Below are positions 1-5,269 of a stretch of DNA of 5,269 nt, in pieces. Made by a program: the position numbers and the translations under genes. This DNA is from Acidobacteriaceae bacterium (GTDB taxonomy: Bacteria; Acidobacteriota; Terriglobia; Terriglobales; Acidobacteriaceae). Under the pieces are notes generated by a model. That model saw only the letters and a program-made list of their open reading frames with translations, was not told where the DNA came from and did not search any database. Location: assembly GCA_027364815.1 (NCBI GenBank), contig DAHXOQ010000064.1:6439-11707 (forward strand). Reading direction: 5' to 3'. Numbering within the stretch: position 1 is the stretch's first letter; each line of letters starts with the position of its first letter.

Positions 1-635
1 GCGTAAAAGCCGGAGTGGAAGATGCCTGCGACGCGATAGCGTTGATAGCGCGGGGCGAGGCCGAGTGGTGTGAGCTCGCCTTGAGGGCTGGTGACGAGGA
101 CGCTGTCACCGACGGTTGCGCCAATCTGCTCGGCGAGGCCCTGACCAAGAAGTATGGGCGGATAGAAGTTTGTGGGGGTTGACCCGGCCGAGGCTGCGGT
201 GGAGGGTTCGGGATTCAACTCGTCGACTGCTTGTTGGGGAAGCGTAGCGAGGAGGTCGCTGACCGTGCGCTCGTCTTTGGGGATGACGCCCTTGATGAGG
301 GCGAATCCTGCGCGTGCACCGCGCGAGACAAGGACCTGCCCGTAGATTCCCGGCGCGGCGGCGGTGACGTGGGGAACGGTGCGCAGGCGTGCGATGAGGG
401 GTTGCCAATCGCGGATGCCGTCGGTTTTGATGCGCATGAGTTCGACGTGCGATGAAGAACCGAGGAGGCGGTCTTCCAGGTCGTGGCGCATGCCGTTTGT
501 GACGGCAAGGGCGATGACAAGTGCGGCGACGCCGGCGGCGACACCTGCAATAGAAATAATTGTGACCAGACCCACCACCGCCTGACGGCGACGAGCGCGG
601 AGGTAACGGGCGGCGATGGTGAGTTCAAAGAGCAT
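1..635 (-). CDS. LolC/LolE-family ABC transporter permease, N-terminal part (cut by left edge)
   Basis: This is the first 211 codons of an inner-membrane permease of the LolC/LolE (FtsX-like/MacB) family. With the LolD ATPase, such permeases release lipoproteins from the inner membrane to the LolA carrier in Gram-negative bacteria. The start at 635 gives MLFELTIAARYLRARRRQ, the family's usual opening (FE-x-IA-x-RYL-x-R+RRQ). A hydrophobic first membrane segment follows at about residues 20-46, then the conserved end AVTNGMR. From about residue 60 the sequence is the start of the periplasmic domain, with G-I-x-G-Q-V-L-V and the LLGQGLAEQIGATVGDSVLV stretch typical of the family. A Pro/Ala/Ser/Thr-rich stretch lies within this domain. 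An in-frame stop occurs about 13 codons upstream, so the start is well bounded, although no clear Shine-Dalgarno is seen. The remaining three membrane segments lie outside the window. LolC, LolE or a fused LolF-type paralogue cannot be told apart from this fragment. The gene sits 41 bp downstream of the toxin gene on the same strand. Confidence 0.88.
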   Translation of the reverse strand, partial: MLFELTIAARYLRARRRQAVVGLVTIISIAGVAAGVAALVIALAVTNGMRHDLEDRLLGSSSHVELMRIKTDGIRDWQPLIARLRTVPHVTAAAPGIYGQVLVSRGARAGFALIKGVIPKDERTVSDLLATLPQQAVDELNPEPSTAASAGSTPTNFYPPILLGQGLAEQIGATVGDSVLVTSPQGELTPLGLAPRYQRYRVAGIFHSGFY

Positions 636-676
636 GAGTTTCAGGTCAGGCCATTTTAACCAATTCTAAGTGATGC

Positions 677-955
677 TTATGGCCAGTTCTGCGCTCCGTG
701 AAAGATGCGCGAGATTTCAACTGCATCATCCTTGACTTGATAAACAGCAATGTAGGGCAAGGGTGCGAAGGTGAGTTCACGCCGACCGGTCATGCGGCGA
801 CTGGCGCGGCCCAGATTGGGGAAGTCTTTGAGACGCCCACATTCTTGATAAATTGTTTTGGCAACACGTCGAGCAGCCTCTGGGTTGTCGCGTTCAATCC
901 ATTCACAGATATGCTCTAGGTCTTCGACTGCGGGAATAGACCAGCGGAGCTGCAT
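677..955 (-). CDS. RelE/ParE-family toxin of a type II toxin-antitoxin pair
   Basis: A complete 92-residue protein, normal size for the ParE/RelE superfamily. It shows the family pattern: an N-terminal beta strand with W5, the A9-x-x-D12-L13-x-x-I16 helix, W19-I20, D23-N24-P25-x-A27-A28, a second helix to about residue 45, a central basic GRRELTF segment, then L66-P67-Y68-I69 and V71-Y72 and the C-terminal strand V79-E80-I81-x-R83-I84-x-H86-G87-A88. This arrangement, with the late LPY...VYxV...VEIxRIxHGA pattern, is closer to ParE (gyrase poison in characterised members) than to ribosome-dependent RelE, but the target is inferred. The start codon overlaps the antitoxin stop by one base (TGATG), and there is no separate Shine-Dalgarno, so translation is probably coupled. 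No frameshift or missing core element is seen, so the toxin looks intact. Confidence 0.9.
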   Translation of the reverse strand: MQLRWSIPAVEDLEHICEWIERDNPEAARRVAKTIYQECGRLKDFPNLGRASRRMTGRRELTFAPLPYIAVYQVKDDAVEISRIFHGAQNWP

Positions 956-1179
956 CAGGAGTTGAGGAACCGGTCGAGGCGATGAGCGGCCTGCTCATGC
1001 GTGAGATACTCGCCGCGCTCAAGCGCTTGCTCGCCGCGTTTCACAGCATCAGCAAAGCGGTTTTCTTCAAAAAAGTAGCGTGCGATGAGCTGCTGGACAA
1101 GTTCATCGGGGTTTCGTCCTTGTTGAGCTGCCGATAGCGCAAGCTGGGCTTCCAACTCGGGAGTGATGTGGACTTCCAT
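955..1179 (-). CDS. ParD-like antitoxin of the type II pair
   Basis: A 74-residue protein immediately upstream of the toxin, as expected for an antitoxin. The N-terminus MEVHITPELEAQL followed by S-A-A-Q-Q-G-R-N-P-D-E-L-V resembles a ribbon-helix-helix DNA-binding fold (a beta strand, then two helices), the usual dimerisation and operator-binding part of ParD/CopG-type antitoxins. The C-terminal half (about residues 38-74, with ENRFADAVKRGEQALERGE) is charged and helical, consistent with the toxin-wrapping tail. I chose the start at 1179 because the protein then begins directly with the conserved beta strand. The frame extends to a methionine at 1227, but those 16 residues (with HFTFCST) look non-conserved. 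No strong Shine-Dalgarno decides between the two. By analogy with the family, the antitoxin, alone and with the toxin, should repress its own promoter upstream of 1179. Confidence 0.85.
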   Translation of the reverse strand: MEVHITPELEAQLALSAAQQGRNPDELVQQLIARYFFEENRFADAVKRGEQALERGEYLTHEQAAHRLDRFLNS

Positions 1180-1368
1180 AGAACTCAAGGTACTGCAAAA
1201 GGTGAAATGTGGCAATACTGATGGCATTGAATACAGCGATCGCGACTTCGGCGTAAGGGGCGCGTGAAAGAATCATTGAACGACTGGAAGTGGTTTTGCG
1301 TCCGGTGGATGTGAGGCTTGCGGGTCGCATATTTTGCAGGAATTCTCGGCAAGGAATGGGTGGGCAAA
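1180..1368. promoter_or_regulatory. Divergent intergenic region between toxin-antitoxin pair and exported-protein gene
   Basis: This 189-bp stretch must hold the promoter and probable auto-repression operator of the minus-strand antitoxin-toxin pair and the promoter of the plus-strand gene at 1369. I could not identify convincing -35/-10 boxes for either. An 8-bp perfect palindrome GCGATCGC lies at 1236-1243 and could be part of an operator, but one short palindrome is weak evidence. The frames open here on either strand show no family features. Confidence 0.35.
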
Positions 1369-1959
1369 ATGAAGATGCGCAGATTTTTTGTAGTTTTGCT
1401 GATGGGAATTTTTTCATGCGTATGGGGCAGCGATGCTTCAGCGCAGAATCAAACGAGTGCGCCACCAACGCATCCACATCACTCTCATGCGCCTAACTCG
1501 CCTGTGAATGATCCTCAGTTGGTGATACCGCCAGACCAGGCGCAGTACTGTTATGCACCTCAGAGTTCGGCGACGGGGTTTGAGGAGTTTCAGACGTACG
1601 ATGCTTTTTCAGCGCCGGCAAGCCGAGGATATTTGTGTTTGGCGATTCCGCCGGGCAAGTCGTTTGTGATTGATCACCTGATGGCGGAGGCGGATTATGA
1701 CAGTGCGCCCGCAGTAAATCCGGAGTGGTATTTGGATACGTATTTGGGCGATAACGAAGTGCAGACAGGATTTGCGGCGGAGCGCTCGGGAGCGACGACG
1801 GCGAATCCGCATTATCTGCTTTCGCAGGCGGTTCATATAGCAGTTGCAGGCGGGACGCGGGTGACTCTGATCATGCACAGTTTTTATTTGGGACCCAATA
1901 GCGCGATTGTGGAGACGCCGGGGACAGCGAGTCTGGTATTGATGGGGCACTGGGAATGA
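1369..1959 (+). CDS. Small exported protein of unknown function with His-rich N-terminus
   Basis: A 196-residue protein that I do not recognise. The N-terminus is a clear Sec signal peptide: basic MKMRR, hydrophobic residues 6-19 (FFVVLLMGIFSCVW), and a likely signal peptidase I site after A23-S24-A25. C17 gives a poor lipobox (I-F-S-C), so a lipoprotein is less likely. The mature protein starts with a low-complexity Gln/Thr/Pro/His stretch containing H35, H37, H38 and H40, followed by a domain of about 140 residues rich in alternating hydrophobic segments, suggesting a beta-sandwich. C61 and C90 are the only cysteines after the signal peptide and could form a disulfide. The start is uncertain: GTG at 1360 lies closer to the AAGGA at 1351-1355, and ATG at 1375 is also possible; all keep the signal peptide. 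The gene appears monocistronic and ends at the shared terminator at 2018-2056. Probable location: periplasm or cell exterior. Confidence 0.75.
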   Translation: MKMRRFFVVLLMGIFSCVWGSDASAQNQTSAPPTHPHHSHAPNSPVNDPQLVIPPDQAQYCYAPQSSATGFEEFQTYDAFSAPASRGYLCLAIPPGKSFVIDHLMAEADYDSAPAVNPEWYLDTYLGDNEVQTGFAAERSGATTANPHYLLSQAVHIAVAGGTRVTLIMHSFYLGPNSAIVETPGTASLVLMGHWE

Positions 1960-2017
1960 GCATTGCATGCTGCAAATGCGCGCTTGGCACAAACGCGGGT
2001 ACAGAAAGATTGAAGGC

Positions 2018-2056
2018 AATTAAAAGGGCGCATTCGGTGAGTGTGCCCTTTTAATT
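2018..2056. terminator. Bidirectional intrinsic terminator between convergent genes
   Basis: A perfect 12-bp inverted repeat: AATTAAAAGGGC at 2018-2029 pairs with GCCCTTTTAATT at 2045-2056. Three more inner pairs (2030-2032 with 2042-2044, one of them G-U) leave a 9-base loop at 2033-2041. The GC-rich inner stem next to A/T-rich outer arms yields a CUUUUAAUU end on either strand. It lies 58 bp after the stop of the plus-strand exported-protein gene and 16 bp after the stop of the minus-strand dehydrogenase, so it can terminate both. Confidence 0.85.
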
Positions 2057-2072
2057 TCTGGGTAACTCAAAA

Positions 2073-3101
2073 CTAATTCTCGAGCACCGCGCGGTAACGG
2101 ACGGCGTTCTTTTTGACTTTCTGGATGGCTTCGTTGGCCTTGGCCATGGGGAAGGTTTCAATTTGTGCCTTGATACCGTGGCGTGCGGCGACATCGAGCA
2201 TCTCGTGGAGGCGGAAGGGGCTGCCAATGGGGCTTCCGGCGACGGTGCGCAGTCCTGCGATGAGCGGGAAGGCCGCGAAGGAGACGGGCGAGGGCGGCAC
2301 ACCGACAAAGCAGAGTGTTCCAGTGGGGCGCAAGGCGTTGATGTAAGTGGCCCAGTCCTGATCGGCGTTGATGGTGGAGATGATGAGGTCGAATTTTCCG
2401 GCAACAGCGGAGAGAGCTTTGCTCTCGCGGGAGTTGACGAAGTGGTGAGCGCCGAGTTCGAGGGCTTCCGCTTCCTTTGAAGTGCTCGTAGAGAAGGCAG
2501 TGACTTCCGCACCGAAGGCACGGGCGAATTGCAGGGCGAGATGGCCGAGGCCGCCGATGCCGATGACTCCAACACGCGATGAGGGGTTGACGCCGTGGTT
2601 GCGGAGCGGGTTGTAAACTGTGATGCCGGCGCAGAGGAGCGGGGCAGCGTTGGCGCTCTCAAGAGCTTCAGGGATGGGAATGACGAAGTGGGCATTGCCG
2701 CGAACGCGGTCAGCATACCCCCCGTTGCGATGAACGCACGTAGCTTCAGCTTTGGGGCATAGGTTCTCCATGCCACGGCTGCACCACTCACAATCGCCGC
2801 AGGAGCCCGATTGCCAGCCCAGGCCGACGCGCCGGCCGACGGTGAGGTTTGTGACACGCGCGCCGATTGATGCGACTGTGCCGACTACTTCATGACCCGG
2901 GATGAAAGGGAATTCGCTGATGCCCCAATCGTTCGAGATCAGATGCAGGTCGCTGTGGCAGATGCCGCAGTGGGAGATTTTGATTTCGACCTGGTAATCG
3001 TCGAGTGGACCTGGATCGTACTTGAAAGGGAGTAGCTCGGCGCCGGCGGCATGAGCAGCCAGGCCTTTGATCGTCGTTGCAGTAGTGGGAGCGGAAGGCA
3101 T
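2073..3101 (-). CDS. Zinc-dependent NAD(P) alcohol dehydrogenase, CAD/YahK type
   Basis: A cytoplasmic medium-chain dehydrogenase/reductase, 342 residues, the usual length for this family. It should interconvert aldehydes and alcohols using a nicotinamide cofactor; YahK and CAD relatives mostly use NADPH. The catalytic zinc site is visible: C45 in CGICHSDLH, H70-E71 in PGHE, and C157 in PLLCAGIT. The structural zinc site is complete: C101, C104, C107 and C115. The Rossmann motif G181-I-G-G-L-G-H187 binds the cofactor, and the STSTSK stretch after the second strand, with no acidic residue at its end, favours NADPH. The C-terminus KKNAVRYRAVLEN matches the family's usual ending. The start at 3101 follows an AAGGA 11 bases upstream and puts the conserved region at the normal distance. 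The frame is open to 3218, but the extra 39 residues are Thr/Ser/Lys-rich and not family-like. The gene stands alone, so the physiological substrate cannot be inferred. Confidence 0.95.
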   Translation of the reverse strand: MPSAPTTATTIKGLAAHAAGAELLPFKYDPGPLDDYQVEIKISHCGICHSDLHLISNDWGISEFPFIPGHEVVGTVASIGARVTNLTVGRRVGLGWQSGSCGDCEWCSRGMENLCPKAEATCVHRNGGYADRVRGNAHFVIPIPEALESANAAPLLCAGITVYNPLRNHGVNPSSRVGVIGIGGLGHLALQFARAFGAEVTAFSTSTSKEAEALELGAHHFVNSRESKALSAVAGKFDLIISTINADQDWATYINALRPTGTLCFVGVPPSPVSFAAFPLIAGLRTVAGSPIGSPFRLHEMLDVAARHGIKAQIETFPMAKANEAIQKVKKNAVRYRAVLEN

Positions 3102-3519
3102 TGTTTTGGAAGTCCTTGCTAAGGATGGCGCTTTTGTTTTGCTTGTGGCAGTTTCATGCACGGTTGTATGTAGCCTCAATTGATTCAGGGGCCCGAGAAG
3201 CAGATCACTTGAACCCACTCAGTTTAACCTTAAAAGCAGAAATTAAATGTAAGTGAAGCGAGGAAAGAGTGTAGTGAATTTTATTAAGGTGAGGTAACTC
3301 CTTTGTTTGTAATGAAAAATGTGTTTTTGATTTGGTGAAAAATGTCGTTTGTAGATGTGATTCTGCTTTGATTATTCGTTCTGCGAAGGAAGATTTATTA
3401 CTCCAGATCCGTTGAAGTTGCGTCTACGTGATTGAACGGATTTCATAGCGGGATATTGGTCTGTGCAGGAAAGAGGCAGGTCGAGTATTCTGCAACTCAC
3501 AAGAGGTATGGGGGTTACG
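3102..3519. other. Divergent intergenic region, AT-rich, with presumed promoters
   Basis: A 418-bp stretch between the dehydrogenase (minus) and the VWFA-related gene (plus) with no convincing gene. The part from about 3220 to 3410 is clearly richer in A and T than the flanking genes, as expected for a promoter region. The two divergent promoters must lie here, but I found only weak -35/-10 matches (for example TTGATT followed 17 bases later by TGTAGA around 3328-3356 on the plus strand) and do not call them. No RNA gene or strong terminator is evident. Confidence 0.5.
3313..3345 (+). repeat. 10-bp direct repeat in the divergent promoter region
   Basis: TGAAAAATGT occurs at 3313-3322 and again at 3336-3345, with start-to-start spacing of 23 bp, about two helical turns. 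T/G-rich sequence follows both copies. The position in a divergent intergenic region would suit a regulator binding site, but A-rich 10-mers can recur by chance in AT-rich DNA. Confidence 0.4.
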
Positions 3520-4725
3520 ATGAAGGCGAAGCAATGGAAAATGTGGAGTGGGGTGGGTAGTCTGGTGCCTGCGGTGGCGTTGAGTTCGATTTTCCTTCTG
3601 TTTACGGCCTTGACGTTCGCACAGCAGACGCAGCCTGCACCCAGTGGTCAGCAACAGCAGCCTGACCAGAGCACACCAGATGCGGGTGGGCCTGGTGGCG
3701 ATACAGGCGTGATAGCGGTGCCGAAGAAGAAGGCGCCAGCAGAGGAAACGCCGCCGCCAGCGCCTGCTACACCGAAACTCAAGACGGAGGAGGGCCAGAA
3801 GAGCTTCAGCTTGAATGTGGATGTGCCGGAAGTGACTCTCGAGGTAGGCGTGCTGTTGGACAAGACGCAGCAATTTGTACCGGGGCTCAAGCCGGGAAAT
3901 TTTCGTGTCTATGAGGATGGCGTGCCGCAGAAGGTGCTTGGCTTCAAGCGCGTGGAGGCGCCGATTACCGCTCTGATGCTTCTGGAGTTTGCCTCGACGA
4001 ATTACTACTTTATTTATGACATGCGCAACGCGGCTTTTAGTTTTGCGAATCAGTTGCGCCCACAGGATTACGTGGCGTTGATGACTTTTGATTTGCATAC
4101 GCAGATTCTGACGGACTTTACGCAGAATAAACAACTGCTCCAGCAGGCGATCGATTCGCTGGTGATTCCGGGTTTCACGGATACGAATCTTTTTGACGCG
4201 TTATATGAGGCGATTGACAGGCTGAACCGGATTGAAGGGAAGAAGTACATTATTTTGATTGCGTCTGGACGGGATACTTTCTCGAAGCTAACGCTGGACA
4301 AGATCCTGGCAAAGATCAAGGCGACGCATGACATCACCATATACGCGGTTTCAACCGGCGGTGCGATACGCGCGATCAGGGAAGGTCGCGGCGGGTTGGG
4401 CGCACAGATGCGGGATATGGATTATCTGCAGGCAGATAACGAGATGCGAACATTTGCCAGCATGACGCAGGGTCAATGGTACGAGCCGCGCTTTGTTGGC
4501 GAGATGCCAGAGATCTTCGCATCGATCAACAATGCGATTCGCTCGAAGTATCAGATTGTCTATCGTCCGACAAATGCAAAGCAGGATGGTACCTTCAGGA
4601 AGATCAAGGTTGAGGTCGTTGACGAAGAGGGGAAGCCCTTACTGATTCAGGATCAGAAGAAGAAGCCGATGAAGTATTCAGTCATAACGCGAGATGGGTA
4701 CAGGGCGAAGCAGGAAGTTGAGTAA
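3520..4725 (+). CDS. Secreted VWFA-related protein of the acidobacterial family
   Basis: A 401-residue exported protein matching the acidobacterial VWFA-related family (TIGR03436 type). Its role is unknown; VWA domains usually mediate protein-protein contacts. The signal peptide runs to about residue 34 (basic MKAKQWK, hydrophobic core about 14-33, likely cleavage at TFA-QQ). A Gln/Pro/Ala-rich linker occupies about 35-90. Residues about 95-145 form the family's N-terminal module, with V-x-L-E-V-G-V-L-L-D and the hallmark GLKPGNFRVYEDGVPQKVLGF. The VWA fold spans about 148-345: strand ALMLLEF, then D183-Y-V-A-L-M-T-F-D191, T220-D221-T-N-L-F-D-A-L, and the strand YIILIASGRD252. The metal-site motif D-x-S-x-S is replaced by E156-F-A-S-T160, so metal binding is doubtful. 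A beta-rich tail (about 345-401) ends in SVITRDGYRAK, common in the family. The start at 3520 is preferred: GGGGG at 3510-3514 lies 5 bases upstream and the signal peptide begins directly. The frame extends to a GTG at 3463 and an ATG at 3508. Confidence 0.92.
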   Translation: MKAKQWKMWSGVGSLVPAVALSSIFLLFTALTFAQQTQPAPSGQQQQPDQSTPDAGGPGGDTGVIAVPKKKAPAEETPPPAPATPKLKTEEGQKSFSLNVDVPEVTLEVGVLLDKTQQFVPGLKPGNFRVYEDGVPQKVLGFKRVEAPITALMLLEFASTNYYFIYDMRNAAFSFANQLRPQDYVALMTFDLHTQILTDFTQNKQLLQQAIDSLVIPGFTDTNLFDALYEAIDRLNRIEGKKYIILIASGRDTFSKLTLDKILAKIKATHDITIYAVSTGGAIRAIREGRGGLGAQMRDMDYLQADNEMRTFASMTQGQWYEPRFVGEMPEIFASINNAIRSKYQIVYRPTNAKQDGTFRKIKVEVVDEEGKPLLIQDQKKKPMKYSVITRDGYRAKQEVE

Positions 4726-4753
4726 GCACCCCCTTGCGTGATGAGATCTTTTG

Positions 4754-4769
4754 CCCTGATAGCTCAGGG
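4754..4769. terminator. Small hairpin after the VWFA gene, possible weak terminator
   Basis: Perfect 6-bp stem CCCTGA (4754-4759) and TCAGGG (4764-4769) with loop TAGC, 28 bp after the VWFA gene's stop codon. There is no T-tract on its plus-strand 3' side, so intrinsic termination is uncertain. On the minus strand the stem is followed by CAAAAGATC, also without a T-run. It may be an mRNA 3'-end structure. Confidence 0.35.
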
Positions 4770-4809
4770 AATGTCCATATCAATTCCGCGAGAGACAAAG
4801 CAAGGGTCA

Positions 4810-4829
4810 CCTCGAAAATAGATTCGAGG
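4810..4829. terminator. Hairpin between convergent genes, possible terminator
   Basis: Perfect 7-bp stem CCTCGAA (4810-4816) and TTCGAGG (4823-4829) with a 6-base loop AATAGA. It lies between the convergent VWFA gene (ends 4725) and DUF502 gene (ends 4879). No T-run follows on either strand, so it is not a classic intrinsic terminator; the short symmetric stem would suit either transcript end. Confidence 0.35.
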
Positions 4830-4878
4830 AATTATAAAGGCATTTTGGATTCTCAAGCTGTACGCTTCAATACGCTTT

Positions 4879-5269
4879 TTATTTGATTGATTTAAAGGGT
4901 TGCGAAAACTGAATTGAGTCCGGGCCCACGGCGCCACCGGTCATGAGCATGCTCATGGCTTGCTCCATGGTCATGTCAGTGTCGGTAACACGCGAGAGCG
5001 GAAGGATTTGCAAAAAGGCGGAAGTGGGGTTGATGGCGTTGGGGAGGAGAACAGCGGCGAGTTCTTCGCCTGTGAACTCGTCTTTGAGGGTGCGGGTGAG
5101 GAAGCCGATGGATTTTTGCCCGGCGATGGGGAAGTCAATGAGAACGACGCGCTGGCTGGTCTCCTTCTTGCTCATCATAGTGTCAAGAAGCTGGCGAACG
5201 GATGTGTAGACTTTGGCGACGAAGGGCAGTCGCTCGAGTAAGGATTCGAAGAGTGAGACGAGCTGGCGG
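4879..5269 (-). CDS. DUF502 family membrane protein, C-terminal part (cut by right edge)
   Basis: The last 129 residues plus stop of a protein whose frame is open to the window edge; the true start lies outside. An internal ATG-ATG at 5178-5173 could look like a start, but the upstream residues continue the family pattern: LLERLPFVAKVYTSVRQLLDT, equivalent to the I-P-x-V-x-x-I-Y-x-x-x-K-Q segment after the second membrane helix of DUF502 proteins. Next comes RVVLIDFP--G--SIGFLTRTL, then AAVLLPNAINPTSAFLQILP (the family's exported-looking conserved core), and MTMEQAMSMLMTGGAV, matching the usual M-S-x-E-x-A-x-x-x-x-x-S-G-G ending. DUF502 members are about 200 residues with two N-terminal membrane helices, so roughly 70 or more residues and both helices are missing from the window. 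The function is unknown. The gene converges on the VWFA gene with 153 bp between stops. Confidence 0.88.
   Translation of the reverse strand, partial: RQLVSLFESLLERLPFVAKVYTSVRQLLDTMMSKKETSQRVVLIDFPIAGQKSIGFLTRTLKDEFTGEELAAVLLPNAINPTSAFLQILPLSRVTDTDMTMEQAMSMLMTGGAVGPDSIQFSQPFKSIK

Noticed and set aside
215..628. A 137-residue minus-strand open frame within the Lol-type permease region
   Set aside because: It lies in a different frame from the permease, is Ser/Pro-rich and low complexity, and the overlapping frame has an unmistakable permease N-terminus.
1236..1243. GCGATCGC octamer, identical to the cyanobacterial HIP1 palindrome
   Set aside because: I noticed only one copy, and the gene content points to Acidobacteriota, so it is not evidence of cyanobacterial origin.
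1609..2019. A 136-residue minus-strand open frame opposite the exported-protein gene
   Set aside because: Very Arg-rich with no motif and running into the terminator; the plus-strand frame has a clear signal peptide.
2051..2857. A 268-residue minus-strand open frame over the dehydrogenase
   Set aside because: Its sequence is Ser/Pro/Arg-rich with no family features; the overlapping frame carries all zinc ligands and the Rossmann motif.
3424..4134. A 236-residue minus-strand open frame opposite the VWFA gene
   Set aside because: Arg/His/Leu-rich composition typical of an antisense shadow, while the plus-strand frame has a signal peptide and recognised domain.
4870..4885. T-rich stretch near 4875-4884 as a plus-strand terminator tail
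   Set aside because: No stem directly precedes it; the neighbouring TACGCTT copies are direct, not inverted, repeats, and the stretch overlaps the end of the DUF502 coding region.
4943..5241. Plus-strand open frames at the right end
   Set aside because: They are antisense to the DUF502 gene, whose conserved C-terminal pattern reads on the minus strand.
1..5269. CRISPR array, tRNA/rRNA gene, insertion sequence or multi-gene defence system
   Set aside because: No regularly spaced repeats, cloverleaf sequence, transposase-like frame or terminal inverted repeats were seen; the only defence-like element is the single toxin-antitoxin pair.

Overview
The window looks like an ordinary stretch of chromosome from a member of Acidobacteriota, probably the Terriglobia (Granulicella, Terriglobus or Edaphobacter type). 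The best evidence is the gene at 3520-4725. It encodes a secreted protein with the layout of the VWFA-related family that is typical of, and greatly expanded in, this phylum. Moderate GC content, Gram-negative export signals and a LolC/LolE-type permease fit this. The assignment is inferred from gene content; no rRNA or other marker is present.

Layout from left to right. At 1-635 (minus) lies the N-terminal part of a LolC/LolE-family ABC transporter permease, cut by the left edge. Just upstream of it on the same strand is a compact type II toxin-antitoxin pair: a ParD-like antitoxin (955-1179) and a RelE/ParE-family toxin (677-955), joined by a one-base TGATG overlap. A 189-bp divergent intergenic region separates this pair from a plus-strand gene (1369-1959) for a small exported protein of unknown function. 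That gene converges on a minus-strand zinc-dependent alcohol dehydrogenase of the cinnamyl-alcohol-dehydrogenase/YahK type (2073-3101). A strong symmetric hairpin at 2018-2056, which can act as a terminator in both directions, sits between their ends.

An AT-rich divergent region of about 420 bp (3102-3519) with a 10-bp direct repeat separates the dehydrogenase from the secreted VWFA-related protein (3520-4725, plus). That gene converges on a minus-strand DUF502 family membrane protein (4879-5269), cut by the right edge. Two small hairpins lie between them.

The genes do not form one pathway. They are short, mostly monocistronic units with alternating orientation; the only likely operon is antitoxin-toxin, possibly reading on into the Lol-type permease. 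I see no mobile element, CRISPR array, RNA gene or obvious novel multi-gene system. The points most worth a second look are the degraded metal-binding (MIDAS) motif in the VWFA protein, the unrecognised exported protein with a histidine cluster, and the toxin-antitoxin pair directly upstream of a probable essential lipoprotein-export permease.
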